From NCBI RefSeq assembly GCF_014839805.1, contig NC_051126.1, positions 6,146,609-6,210,608 of the forward strand: DNA of 64,000 nt. Reading direction: 5' to 3'. Below the pieces are notes generated by a model that saw only the letters and a program-made list of their open reading frames with translations, did not search any database and was not told the DNA's origin. Below, one piece after another: positions 10,586 through 21,920 of this stretch. The stretch comes from Manduca sexta. Its lineage: Eukaryota > Arthropoda > Insecta > Lepidoptera > Sphingidae. The position numbers and the translations under genes were made by a program. Position 1 is the first letter of the stretch; every line of letters begins with the position of its first letter.

Positions 10586-12494
10586 ATAATTTAAAAATCA
10601 ATTCATTCTAATCAAAAAAAAAAAAAAAATAAATAAATGAAGAGTAGAATTATCTAAATTTCCCTAATATTTATACGAAATTCATCAGCGATCAGTGAAA
10701 GGGATTAAATATATTTATAAAAGAGCTGAGTAATGCTAGAATGAAATTGTCAGGCGCCATTAGGTACAAGGATCGCTCCGCAAAATGTATTACCGTCCCC
10801 AATCTCTTTGATTACAATAAGATTACGTTTGTGTACGAATTAAAGATGAATAGCAAGACATTAGGCCGTTTCGCAAGTAATGTAACACTTGTGAATGTCG
10901 TTTGCAATAATATATTAACACTTTATTACGTTATTAGACATGTACGATTTTATATTACAATTATTGGAACATTTTTATTTTTGAAGAGCTTATTGTGGGT
11001 TTATTTACGACGGTTATAGATCTGAGAAGAAGTGTTGTTACGTTCACACATCGCTGCTTGAATTCAAAAGTGCCACAAATAAAAAAAAATCAAAAATGTT
11101 TTTATTGCAAAAATACAACCGTAACCCTTCATATTTTAATATATAAAAAAGACACTCACTAATTTTGCATTTTAAAGTACTAAACAACGCAACCGTTTGT
11201 TTTGAATTTTCGTTTTTAACACGCAAAATATGATCTAAACCACCATATTGCCATTTACGCGTCGACAACTGAACTGAAAGCACATTTCTTTTATGCAAAA
11301 GTACCATATCTCGAAAATTAATCTGTGATACGCATTAATTTTATACAAAAAACAATCATATATCGGAATACTTTAGTTTTGAATAAAGAATACACGTAAG
11401 TATGACACTATTTTTATATCAAAAGAAACATATTTCAAAACTGGTTGTTTTGCACAAAAACTATAGCTAAATAAACTTTAATGTTTTAAATCAAATAACC
11501 TTATGAGACAATGTGTTCATTTTGCATTAAGTTATTTAATATAAAGTACGCTATTTAAAATAGTTCATTTTGAATAATAACTACTTCCTATTATTATCAC
11601 TTCAAACCAAAAGGGCCTTATTCAGACTTACACTAGTTTTGCTTATATTCTTACATTAATACATATTTAAACATAGGTTCAGTGATAAAGTCATGTTTTG
11701 AATTACATCACTTTAGCATTTTTTTTGTGCAAAGGATTATAATTATTGTGAATATAAAAATATTATGTTAGGTATGTTTTTAGGTATTATATTACTACTT
11801 TTAAGTAGGTGTTAATGTTAAATAAATCAATTTCGTCCTAAGGCAATTGATTTCCTGTTTATTAGCTATTCTGTTTATGCTACTTTATGAATTTAATATT
11901 TTTGAAAACGCTAGGACTTTTTGAACCGTCACCTCGACATGATTATTCAAAAGGAGCGAGGCAGGTGTATATACGCCATTACTTCATAATTTATAGTTTT
12001 TATTTTTTATAAAATGAGTAGAAGAGAATATATATTACTCAAAATGTTAAAATATAACAGCAGAAGTAAAAGCGAAAATGTTCAAGACTAGGAAAAACAA
12101 CCGTAAACTAGCCAATATTGGAAGAACCAGATTTGTCCTCAATGCGTCTTTTGAGAGTAATTGTATTCCTGATAGTCAGCACGGTCGCAGCTTGTACTTG
12201 ATGATAAGCGATTAAAAAGAAAACCAAACTTAGTTGTTCTACAAAATCAGTATGATAGCGACACTTCTGAGTTTACGAGTTCGACCAGTTCCAGTTCAAA
12301 TTTCTCTTCAAAATAGGAAACACCTTTAAGCTAGCTTTAAGTGATTCAGAATAGAACAGTTCAAAACAGACTACAATAATTATCTCTTGAACCTGGACCC
12401 TCTGGTTTATATTATATATATTACTTGTTTTAAATGAATTGCTCTAAAAATCAGTAAAATACTGTACTGTAGTTTATACCTTAAACTGATTTTG
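10586..12494. other. Noncoding background
   Basis: Long A+T-rich tract. Near 12230-12310 a short Ser/Thr-rich frame (QYDSDTSEFTSSTSSSSNFS) resembles low-complexity transposon coding relics, but its boundaries cannot be set. Confidence 0.4.
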
Positions 12495-12592
12495 TAAAGA
12501 GCAACACCAGAGTTTCTTACCCGTTCTTCTCTGGTGAGAACTACTTTCCGAACTGGTGGAAGAGTTAATATTGGCGGAATCTAAATAATGTA
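12495..12592 (+). repeat. Dispersed repeat fragment (CGTTCTTCTC...TTCCGAAC)
   Basis: Contains GAGTTTCTTACCCGTTCTTC followed by ACTTTCCGAACTGGTGG. I recognise this as a degenerate copy of a common lepidopteran interspersed repeat whose class I cannot fix. Confidence 0.35.
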
Positions 12593-15500
12593 TATCATTT
12601 TACGGGTTCAAATAAATCATTTCATATATGAAGTATTACGCATAACTTTTTGATTAAGGATCACACACAAAACGAAGGAGATGCAGTTCATTCTACTATC
12701 CAAAAATATATAATTCGAGCATTAAAATCATCGCCCATTTGTGTACCTAATTAATACGTAACGATATTTAAAACTGCAAGAATTAAAGCTTCGCCTTATA
12801 TAGTTGAAGAACTTACGCGTGATAGTTTTGTTGATTTAAAACCTTTGGCTTCATTTTATTAATAGAAATTTTATTCGAAAATACTATGAATCGTTCCTTG
12901 CAAATCTGCGAGGACGATATTTAAATTAAGAGAGACACAGTGAGCATTGAGTGTTCACATACTAGGTTAAGCAAATTGAAAAGACTTACATGTTTTAATG
13001 TATTTATATTTTCAAATTGTTGTGATTTTGTGGTCTCATATGCATCATGTTCTGTCATCTCATGTCCTAATTGCATTTAATATACTATTATGGCAAATAA
13101 GATAACGTTTTAATAATAATATTGTTGATTTAAAAGTTACAGCATAATGGCAAAGAATTTTGTTTAAAAGTTTTAAATATTTTCTTGCTATTTGTAAAGT
13201 TTTTGTCTTATGGTAAGTTTTAAAAATCTTTCGTTACTTTTGATAATTAGCTTGGCCAATTTTATACATTTTCTTTTATGTTTACATAGTTTGAATAGAA
13301 CTTAAAAAATATTTATTGATTATTTTACAACACTTTCGAAGTTTTTTATTTGTTAATTTGAGGAAAACTTAGATTGCTTTTAAGTTTTAGATAGCATTTT
13401 AGTTATTTTATTATATTGCATGGTGACTTTCATTGTATTTCTTAAACATTTTATAGAGAAGCATAATTAATATAATTATTTTTTGATTTGTGGTTGTTTT
13501 CTCCCATATTTAGTATATTTCAAACATTTTTTTTATATTCAAAACTAACTTATATGCTTATATCTCCTCTTGCATTCAGTAGATCACAAAACCACTTAAA
13601 ACATTTAATGCAGCTTAAAAATACGCTTCTAAGTATATATAATATTCATACTATATTTTTTATAAAATAACAAAGAATTAGATAAAATGATTTTTTTTCT
13701 TTAATTAGCTCTCCTGTAAAAAAGTATAATTTTCATTTGTGGTAGATTTGAATTCAAGCAGCGACATGTAGAGATATAAACACGTTTTACACACGTTATT
13801 GCTGACTCAAGAGATGTTATTAATTAATGAAGTTATTTTTTTGTTTTCATAATTAGTTCCCAAAGTTTTAAGTTTGTATTTAATATGCCGCAGTGCACAG
13901 TTCGAAATATTATAGCCTGCGTTTCCCAGAAGTAACAACCTAAGTTGAATTTTCATCGAGATTTTCCTTCATCCAACGCTTGCGGAAAAAGTTTCATTTT
14001 AATTGGTACAACTGTCTTGAACGTAACTGAGTAACAAATAAACAATGTAAAAAGTTTGAAATAAATTTATTGCGTTAGTGTATTGTATTTCATTGGAAAC
14101 AAATACTAAAGTATTAGTCCATAAAATCTATTTTAAGTTGCACTGTGCTTCCCTAACTAATCCGTCGACTGTTTGGAAGATTTTAATGAAATTTCAAACT
14201 GGTGTCATCCGACGTTGAGTATCGCCCGAAGTGTATGCAACTAGGTTAAACTTCAGATCTAGAAATCAAGTTTGTACTATATACTCAATTTAAATTGGAA
14301 TTTTGTACGTATTATATAAATTTACCATTTCGTTCCTAGTTTATTTTTATAATTGGAGCTAGACATTTATAAATCTTGGAATAAATTTGAATAAGGCATA
14401 GGTACAAATTTTTAATAATTTAAGGATTCAGTCTGATGACAAAATATTTATTTACCAAAAGAACATGACTCAAACTTTGTTGTCAAAACGCAATCGTGGC
14501 AGTTTATTGCCAAGTTAGTTACTATTCTCCGAAATGTGGTGTAGATTCCCTAAGCCTCGTTTATTCCATCGTTCGTCGGAAGCCAGTGGCAAAAAATAAG
14601 GGTTTATTTGTTTTAGTCGCCTTGTAAGCGTGGTGAGCGAGCAAATTGTACCGAATGTTAGAGATAAGTGAAATTTATGTGTAATGATATCGACTCTTGC
14701 CCTTTATATCAGTGTGTTTGGTTCGATGGTGTTATTAGATAAGCCTCTAATTTATGGCGGTTGACAATTAGTAATAAAGTGACTATAATATATTGGGTAC
14801 TATATTATAATACTGCATGAAAAGAAAGGATTTTAGATAAAAAATATTTTTTAAATAATGATGCTCTGAATGCGTCAAGCGGTAAAAAAATATCTTCTAC
14901 AAGCATGTTAAAGGCATAGCTAGATTCATGGTAGAATGTTCTTCCTTTATAAGACAATTCAAATTCGATAAATTTTTCGTCTCTGAATGGATTTAAATTA
15001 TTTTCCATAATAATACCTAGAGACAAAATATATACTTAAATTTTGATTCAAATTGCCAAATTCAATAATTCAAAATAAAACTCAATCCCAAAACGCAAAA
15101 TGAGTTTGAACATGGAATTAACCGTGTCCGATGTGTGCCATCAGGGAGAATTTTAATTAAACGACGTTATAAAATGTTTTATCTGACGCGTTTGGCTTGC
15201 GGCCACCCGCTCACCGCGGAACCTTAATAATATCATTAGGCCGTGTCTCGGTTAAGCCACTTGTTTTCATTTATAACGAAATGGCAGTCATTACAGCATA
15301 GAGCGAAGTGCTGTACACCATTATACCTTAAAACGGACATTATTCTCGCTTTCGTCTTCGTGTTACGTCTAACTTTTGCTTAAAACAACATTATACCGTA
15401 TCTGTCTGGATTTTAAGATCTAATGCGCCCCACAATTGTTTTCGCAGTGTTAACTTTCCATGGTATCAGAAGTTTGCTTATCTCTTATTATGGTAAATAA

Positions 15501-15704
15501 AATTACTGCATATTGTATTGTATGAATCATTACGTTTTACGAGGTCTTATCGTGTGTTTAATTTTGTGAAAGTTTGGTCATCAAACTTTGTGAAATGAAA
15601 TGATTTTTATATTTAGTATCTTTGTGTTCATAAAGGATTAAGTAATGTAAGTCTTTTTGTATAAAGTATGAAATATTAAATTATTTATTTAACGTATTCA
15701 TTAC
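12593..15704. other. Noncoding background
   Basis: About 3 kb of A+T-rich DNA. A relatively G+C-rich stretch at 14490-14720, with repeated TTTATTGCC/TTTATTCC strings, stands out and might be a regulatory island. No gene supported. Confidence 0.4.
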
Positions 15705-15718
15705 ATGTTTAAGACATT

Positions 15719-16035
15719 GTAACCTCCTAGCCGAAATACGGCCACAGCCGCCAATCTCATTACGGAGATCAGCCAGGTAAGCAGGAGATATAGTGAACAA
15801 GTGACCGGAGAGAGATTAGGCGCAGCACCAACGGCTTTACGTGCTTTCTAAGGCAAGGGTGTATCACACCGCAAACATCTTGACTCCGAGCTGCGACTAA
15901 GTCATTTTTAAGATGGAAAAACCCGTCACACTTGTTTTGGCCCGACTCGGAATTCGAACCCAGGACCTCAGTGTGGTCATCGTACTCGTACCGTGTACAA
16001 ATACAACTACGTCAACCAAGGAACTCAAAGTCAAA
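15719..16035 (-). repeat. tRNA-derived SINE, full length with target duplication
   Basis: The minus-strand copy begins near 16035 with a tRNA-like head. The pol III B-box-like GGGTTCGAATTCC lies at about 15950-15962, after GTTGACGTAGTTGTATT. It ends at the left with the module TTACCTGGCTGATCTCCGTA. It is flanked by a 14-base direct repeat with one mismatch, ATGTTTAAGACATT at 15705-15718 and ATGTTTAAAACATT at 16036-16049, the mark of target-primed insertion. RNA polymerase III would transcribe it. It encodes no protein and depends on a LINE for movement. Confidence 0.85.
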
Positions 16036-16091
16036 ATGTTTAAAACATTAAAACGTGATTAAAACATTTTAACAATTGCTGTATTAATAGG

Positions 16092-16361
16092 CTGAACTGC
16101 CTCGGTGGCGTAGTTGTATTGCACGTCCGGTACAATAGCGCTCTGAGGTCCTGGGTTCGAATCCCTGGTCGGGCAAAGTGATATTTGGGTTTTTCTGCTC
16201 AGTATCAGCCCGGAGTCTGGAATTTGTGCCCGATATGGCGATAGGCTCGCCCCCTATCACATCATGGGACGGAACATACTTGGCGAAAAGTGGGTGCCCT
16301 AGTTGCGCCTCTGCATACCCCTTCGGGGATAAAATGCGTGATGTTATGTATGTATTATGTA
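16092..16361 (+). repeat. tRNA-derived SINE, full length with target duplication
   Basis: Starts with an A-box-like TGCCTCGGTGGCGTAGTTG. The B-box GGGTTCGAATCCC follows near 16150-16164. The body runs through CATCATGGGACGG and GTTGCGCCTCTGC to a short TATGTATTATG-type tail. The 12-base target duplication TGTATTAATAGG lies at 16080-16091 and 16362-16373. The head resembles the neighbouring minus-strand SINE, but the 3' halves differ, so the two are subfamilies sharing a head. Fragments of this type occur at 3850, 36262, 38294 and 52770. Confidence 0.9.
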
Positions 16362-16499
16362 TGTATTAATAGGTTAGGTATCAGCGCGGCGTCTATATTA
16401 TAAAGTTTTACAAATTTTGGTGAAATATCACGCCAATCTGTTCTATTTTGTTTGATAAGTACTAGAATATAAATGAATGCTTAACGAAAGCATGCGTAG

Positions 16500-16700
16500 C
16501 TGGTGGTAGGATATATTTAAGAGCCGCCCGGATAGTGACCAACGTACACAAGGCGTTAAAACTCACCATAGTGGCCTGCGTAAGTGTGTCGCGTGCTGGG
16601 ATCAGTCTGTGGTGAGGGGTAACCATATCTTGTCAGTTGACATTCTACTGGGCCCCATTCCACTTACCATCAAGTGCAGTAGGTTCGTTTTGCTGAGCCC
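16500..16700 (-). repeat. Dispersed repeat (GATGGTAAGTGGAATGGGGCC family)
   Basis: Read on the minus strand: CTTGATGGTAAGTGGAATGG, then TAGAATGTCAACTGACAAGA and GGTTACCCCTCACC, ending CTATCCGGGCGG..ATATCCTACCA. A plus-strand partner lies at 32725-32830, and the last module alone recurs at 27822-27852. Probably the 3' end of a LINE or a derived SINE. Confidence 0.5.
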
Positions 16701-16794
16701 GTATCAGAAAAAGGAAAGGTGTATTTTCTTTAGTAATCTCCGTCTGTCAATGTTCTAATTCGCAGAAATATATTTTTATCATATCTGTACTTGT

Positions 16795-16872
16795 ACTATA
16801 TTATATAAAGCTGAAGAGTTTTGTTTGAACGCGCTAATCTCAGGAACTTCTAGTTCGCGTTGAAAAAATGAT
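16795..16872 (+). repeat. LINE tail fragment (AAAGCTGAAGAGTTT family)
   Basis: ATAAAGCTGAAGAGTTTTG, then GAACGCGCTAATCTCAGGAA. Same family as 22778-22975 (minus), 43139-43325 (plus), 43985-44095 (plus) and 45395-45475 (minus). Confidence 0.5.
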
Positions 16873-16954
16873 TTGTTGGACAGCCCATTTATCGAGGAAG
16901 ACTATAGGTTATATAGAATCACGGTACGACCAATGGCAGCAAAGAATCATTAAA

Positions 16955-17248
16955 AAATGTTCGTTTTAAGACCTTCCGTTGCGTACGCTGGGTATACGAC
17001 TAAAGTTACGCAAAATATATGTGTGACGGAATTGTTCCTCTTAATAAGTTCTAAGAAATATATTATAAAACAAAGTCCCCCCCCGCCACATCTGTCTGCC
17101 AATCTGAACGCGATAAACTCAAAAACTACCGAACAGATTTCGATGAAATTTGGTATAGAGATAGTTAAGTCTCTGGGAAGTACATGGGCTACTTTAATCC
17201 CGGAAATCTTAATCACGCGAGCGAAGCCGCGAGCATAAGCTAGTATTT
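16955..17248 (+). repeat. RTE-type LINE 3' tail
   Basis: Contains ATTATAAAACAAAGTCCCCC, GAACGCGATAAACTCAAAAA and GAAATTTGGTATAGAGATAG, ending GCGAAGCCGCGAGCATAAGC TAGT. This is the typical noncoding end of RTE-like retroposons in insects. Overlapping open frames on both strands (16950-17238) are by-products of the repeat and not genes. Confidence 0.6.
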
Positions 17249-18003
17249 TAGTCTACTATGTCGCATTGTGGTGGAATGTCCAGGCAACTTAGCAATTATG
17301 TCTTTTCATAAGTACAATTTTTCTACTGAGTAAAATATCGACTATAAAACCACGAAGAAACGTAATTTTCGATGTTAAGTGCAAAATAGCAAATCAAAGA
17401 AAAATTGCAAGTTCTATTAAAAATACGTTGATTTTTTACTATTTGTTAAGCCGCGTTTCTATGTAAAACTCGGGGCCAATGAAAAGAAATCCATTACGGC
17501 ACACTTTAAATTCTCATTCTGGTGTTTTCGTAGCCTCAAAAAGGTGGGTAGTGGGGTGCCACAGCTGTTTCCTGATTATGCTAACGATAATGTGACACTA
17601 ACTCTGAATTACTGCTTGCTGTTGAAACTTACTGCGGTAATCCACCTTTGAAAATGTTTTACTTGGTATATTGAACGTTGGCTATTCCAAGGATTTAATT
17701 TTTATTGCAACGAACGGAAATGTTTTAAAGATTTTGAATAGAATTTTTTATAAGCTAGAGCATACGTAGTACTTGAATGGAGCCGTAGTTAATTGGCATC
17801 TATGATTCAGATAATGTTTTATACTCAGATATATTTCAGATAGAATTTTATGTGAATTTGTAAGTCATTTAATTGTATTAATAACATCAATTTATAATGC
17901 AACGAAAACTCTCGTTAACTGAGCTATTAAAGGAAATTACAATTTAACTTTAGTATATTAAAAGTAATTTTAATGAAAACTGTAACTATTTAATTTGTTT
18001 CAG
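17249..18003. other. Noncoding, candidate intron upstream of exon 18004
   Basis: A+T-rich. It ends with the acceptor-like TTTAATTTGTTTCAG. No other feature supported. Confidence 0.4.
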
Positions 18004-18103
18004 GATTATACGTGGTCTATCGTTATCCTGGGACAGAAATACATTTATGATTTACTGGTGCTATGCCATGACATTGACTATTCCTTTCGATATGCTTACT
18101 AAT
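18004..18103 (+). CDS. Candidate internal exon, membrane-segment-like
   Basis: A 100-base block lies between a pyrimidine-rich acceptor ending TTTGTTTCAG (AG at 18002-18003) and a strong donor AAT|GTAAGTAAT (GT at 18104-18105). The only frame open across the whole block takes one base from the previous exon. It reads IIRGLSLSWDRNTF followed by MIYWCYAMTLTIPFDMLTN, ending on a codon boundary. The second part is a plausible membrane helix. Its Asp...TyrTrp...Asp pattern loosely recalls the first transmembrane segment of cyclic-nucleotide-gated or HCN-type channels. That resemblance is an inference from pattern only. A second frame is open up to a stop at its last codon, so coding status is unproven. 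Partner exons are not identified. Confidence 0.4.
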
Positions 18104-18442
18104 GTAAGTAATATATACGTATATACTACGGTGCTTATCTAAACGGCGATATCACTACCGCAGTCAGTAAGCTTTGGAAAATTGAATGCCGTGCGATGAA
18201 AGCCTTAGGAAATAAGACCCTTCACTCATTGAATGGTTGAATAGACTCTAAATATGAATATATTTAAACATAAAACCGATGGTTTGATATAACATGCTTT
18301 ATGATTATTAATTTTATATGTGATAATGAGTTGATTTTATGATTTAGAATTAATTTATTAGCCGTCGTAAGAAGAATTTCTTAGTTTTATGGATTTTCGT
18401 ATTCGCGTATGAAAATAATTGACTTTAAATTTTGCTCATGTC
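18104..18442. other. Noncoding between candidate exon and inverted repeat
   Basis: No supported feature. Confidence 0.4.
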
Positions 18443-19003
18443 AATAAAAAAGTTATAAGCGAAAATGTTAAGAAATTCAATGTTAAGCAATGTCCATTGC
18501 AACGTCATCAGAACGTGTGTTTATAAGGTTCATAATACTTTTTTTGTACTCTTATTACGTACAACACAAACCCGCGGTTGTCGGCTTGTACGCGAATTAC
18601 TTGGATCCTGAATCGCTTTGGCACAGATGAACAATTGTTCACAAAATCAAAGTCTGGCTCTGGAGCTTCTGAAACTGACGATAAACTACTGGAGTTGCTG
18701 CTGCGACTACGAACAACATTATCCGTTCGATTATCCACGTAATAACAATAACACGCAATATGTACAACAACTTCCGAAACAGTTCGAAAAAAAATGATTT
18801 TGTGAACAATTGCTTCATCTGTGCCAAAGCGATACAGGATCCAAGTAATTCGCGTACAAGCCGACAACCGCGGGTTTGTGTTGTACGTAATGAGAGTATA
18901 AAAAAAAGTATAATGAATCTTATAAACACTCGTTCTGATGACGTTGCAATGGACATTGCTTAACATTGAATTTCTTAACATTTTCGCTTATAACTTTTTT
19001 ATT
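18443..19003. repeat. Long inverted repeat (foldback), ~208-base arms
   Basis: The left arm 18443-18649 is the near-exact reverse complement of the right arm 18795-19003, with a 145-base spacer. Shared blocks include AAAAAAGTTATAAGCGAAAA, GGATCC, CAACCGCGGGTTTGTG and GACGTTGCAATGGACATTGC. Only scattered substitutions and single-base indels separate the arms. The right arm read on plus encodes NCFICAKAIQDPSNSRTSRQ and continues to a stop at 18961, so the arms look like an inverted duplication of a fragment of coding sequence, probably from a transposon. The transcript would fold into a long hairpin. Long open frames here are consequences of the palindrome and not genes. Confidence 0.85.
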
Positions 19004-19570
19004 TATAGTTCTACGACAAAATGTTACTGGACCAAAGTTGTAGATAATTTAATTTGCGACAAAAAATGTTTATAATTTTTTTTTGTCAGATAAATAGTTT
19101 AAGAGATACATCGTAAAAACCATTTCAACCCCTATTTTCAAGATGGCGGCCGTGGGACAAGGGTGGCGACCCCAGAAACTTGGTTTTAGCTTTACACTGA
19201 CCCCCCCTACACTTAAAAAAAATAAAATTAGGTCCTCTAAAAAACGCAAGGTAAGGCCTAAAAAATGTAACATTTCAATGGACTAATTCATAGTTAAGAC
19301 AGGACAATGCAAAGAATATGACAATACCATGGAAAGAACAACGTTTTTCGGATCAGTTAGTAGAAAATAAATCCAAATCAACGCAGTTTGTTTGTCGCAG
19401 CAGTGCTGAACATAAAATCAGTCTACGTCCATAGAATGTCCCCGAAAAATGCGATTGCAAGTCGATGTCGCTTAATTTTGATGTTTGTGAATAATCGAGA
19501 GACCAGTTCGTCAGTCACGCGAACGTCTCTCAACCAATGCCAATAAAACTGCACAAAGTCGTGTCATGTT
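19004..19570. other. Unclassified, probably transposon-derived sequence
   Basis: Directly continues the right arm. It includes AAGATGGCGGCCGTGGGACA, a run CTGACCCCCCCTACAC and a 45-codon open stretch on plus ending near 19545 (VYVHRMSPKNAIASRCRLIL). Composition differs from the surrounding A+T-rich DNA. I suspect the rest of the element that supplied the inverted repeat, but cannot name its class. Confidence 0.35.
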
Positions 19571-19904
19571 TTTTTTTTGCTACATTCTAAACATACTGGT
19601 TTAATCTGCGCATGAGACATACACCTTTTTCGTAAAATGACAATTAATAACGGATGTTACCTACATTTCCTATCTGATACAATTAGTTCAAAATTTTGTT
19701 AAATATTTATCTAAGTTCATACATCAATCATCAGTATCCGATTAAAAATATAAATAATCATTTACCTGACTTCTTTGGGACGGATTCGGTCTAGGATTTT
19801 TTTTGTGAATGCAGTAAGTCCTCTAGATTCTACTGGCATATCTTATCTTACGGACAATTGCGTAAGTTTGTGAAAATGATTTGATGTTTGTACGTACGCA
19901 TAAA
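19571..19904. other. Noncoding background
   Basis: No supported feature. Confidence 0.4.
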
Positions 19905-20165
19905 AAACTAAATGCATTTGGATAAAATTAGGCACATAAATAGACCATGTCCTTCATTAAAACATATGCAACTATTTATCCCAGTATTTCTGCCATGGGA
20001 ATTAATGGGATTTTTTAAAAAGATGATGCTGTTTAATATTTTAGCGATCATGCTCACGTAGTATTTTAGGGAATTCGGCGCTGCCATCACATAGTGGTTT
20101 AGGGACTTCTGTAGCGAAAACGCTTTTCACGTAGTCGAAGTCGCGAGCAACACCTAGTATGATAT
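19905..20165 (+). repeat. RTE-like LINE tail fragment
   Basis: GATAAAATTAGGCACATAAA, ATAGACCATGTCCTTCATT, AACTATTTATCCCAGTATTT, ending CACGTAGTCGAAGTCGCGAG CAACACCTAGT. The terminal motif '...GAAGTCGCGAGCAAC..CTAGT' is characteristic of this tail class. Partner copy at 8760-8920. Confidence 0.55.
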
Positions 20166-21029
20166 ATAAATATACAAATTGCGTTATCTCGTCATAAATA
20201 CCGCTACCGTTTAATCTAAATTGATGTCTCTCTGCCTTTCCCCGTAATAAATGCCTGAAGATATAATCGACCATAAATTATGTATGACATATGTAACAAT
20301 AAATAAATCACATGTAATAAATTACGCAGCTCCAGGGATTCAATTAATTAGATTCAATACAACGTGATTACGCAACCATCACTATTATTTATGATGTGTT
20401 TTAACTCAGTATGCCAGCATTGTTTATAGAAGAAAGGTCGTGAAAATATCCAGCATGGTGAACCCTACATTATTTAAATATTTTTATCATGTCTCCCAAA
20501 ACCTAGCCAATTATATTTTATGCAAAATGATAGCGGCTGGCCGTTCGCTTTAAATAAATACCTTTATTAAGAGCTTAACGGCCTTTTCAGCACCTCGTTT
20601 TGTATTTAAAAAGCGGATAAATTTAATTTTGTCGTTTAATTTACATTTACATTTTATTAAGTCTATTAGGCAAACAAAATTGATATGAGATTAAATAGTT
20701 ACTTTAACACAAATGTTTTGAGACACTTCCATTCTTACTCGAGATTGCGATGTATTCAGGAGGTTTTGGAAACTTGTCACATATAAACTATATTGAATCA
20801 TTGTCTTTAGACTTAAGATAAAGAAATTAAATATACATATAGTGGGTTAGTATCTTGATTACGAAATCAATCCACACGTTTGTCGGATTAGTATTATCTA
20901 TATTGTTGCATTGAATTAATTTTACTAAACCATTTACAAACCGTTGGCTTATCGCTGGACGTTACACACCGCAACAAATTGGCACATGTTGTTTAGGGAT
21001 CTAGGCGTAGGTACATATTTTCTTGTGTA
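20166..21029. other. Noncoding background
   Basis: A+T-rich. No supported feature. Confidence 0.45.
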
Positions 21030-21042
21030 TATATAACGTGAA

Positions 21043-21383
21043 AGCGACGATAATCTAGTTGGTTGTGAACGGACTTCCGAGACGAATGTCCGCAGGTTCG
21101 AAACCCAAGGGCACACATCTTTGACTTTTCTAAATATTATACACATTATACACACGTTTCTTTGTGAAATATCGTTTGTTATAACGGTAAAGGAAAACAT
21201 CGTGAGGAAACCTGCATATCCGAGAAGTTCTCTATAGAGATTTCAAGGGTGTGTGAAGTCTACCAATCTGCACTAGGCCAGCGTGGTGGACTGAGGCCTA
21301 ATCTCTCTCAGTAGTAGAGGAGGCCCGTGCCCAACAGTGGGAGTTGGGACAGTATATAATACAGGGCTAATATAATTATATTT
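21043..21383 (+). repeat. Full-length tRNA-derived SINE (AGGAGGCCC family)
   Basis: Insertion of 341 bases flanked by a 13-base target duplication, TATATAACGTGAA at 21030-21042 and 21384-21396. The head has an A-box-like CTAGTTGGTTGTGAACGGAC and a B-box GGTTCGAAACCC near 21094-21106. The tail carries CTACCAATCTGCACTAGGCC, AGTAGTAGAGGAGGCCCGTG and a short TATAAT repeat. It is the reference copy here: truncated relatives are at 2362 (+), 29928 (-) and 63574 (-), and a nearly complete one is at 44425 (-). Confidence 0.9.
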
Positions 21384-21396
21384 TATATAACGTGAA

Positions 21397-21911
21397 CGCG
21401 TGCAGTAGCTCATACACTAACGTGTCTGTACACAGGTGTAAGAAAATTTCACACTAAAAAACATAGAACGAACAGTTTCGTAGCATGTTAAACAAAATCC
21501 AACGTTAAGAAATATAACATTTTTCGTTTGAGTGCAGGTGAAAATTGCATCGTATCTAGAGTCGGCAGGGTGTGAAGTTTCGTGTGCAATTGAGGATTCT
21601 GCGCTTGCTACCTTTTATGTGCGCAAATAGATTCCACGGCTGGAGCCGGTCCAAGCTCGGCCGGTTTATTGCAACATAAATCCTTATCTAGTGCTGGAGT
21701 TTTTATACCACTGTCTGCTCCCTATCAGGAGGAGATTAGAAGTCATTAACATGGTCATAATACTACGTTCTAGTGGAGAAATGCTATTACCCGTATTGGA
21801 AGTGTATTGCTGCAAACCGATTTCTGAATCACAGTTTGATACTTGCAACTTTCATATTGTCTTTAAACGTTGAGTTTGTTATTCATGGACTCGAGAGTTT
21901 AAGTTAGTTAA
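21397..21911. other. Noncoding, with weak terminal-exon-like ORF at 21538
   Basis: At 21538-21630 a 30-codon frame (VKIASYLESAGCEVSCAIED...) follows an acceptor-like ...TTTGAGTGCAG and ends with TAG. It is followed by CG-rich sequence with an inverted CCGG-rich block near 21650. Nothing firm. Confidence 0.3.
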
Positions 21912-21920
21912 GTTTTTGAT

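Noticed and set aside
16950..17238. 88- and 93-residue ORFs on opposite strands
   Set aside because: Both are inside an RTE-type LINE tail.
18508..18981. 157-residue minus-strand ORF and overlapping frames on both strands
   Set aside because: It spans both arms of the long inverted repeat; similar peptides at both ends show it is a by-product of the palindrome.
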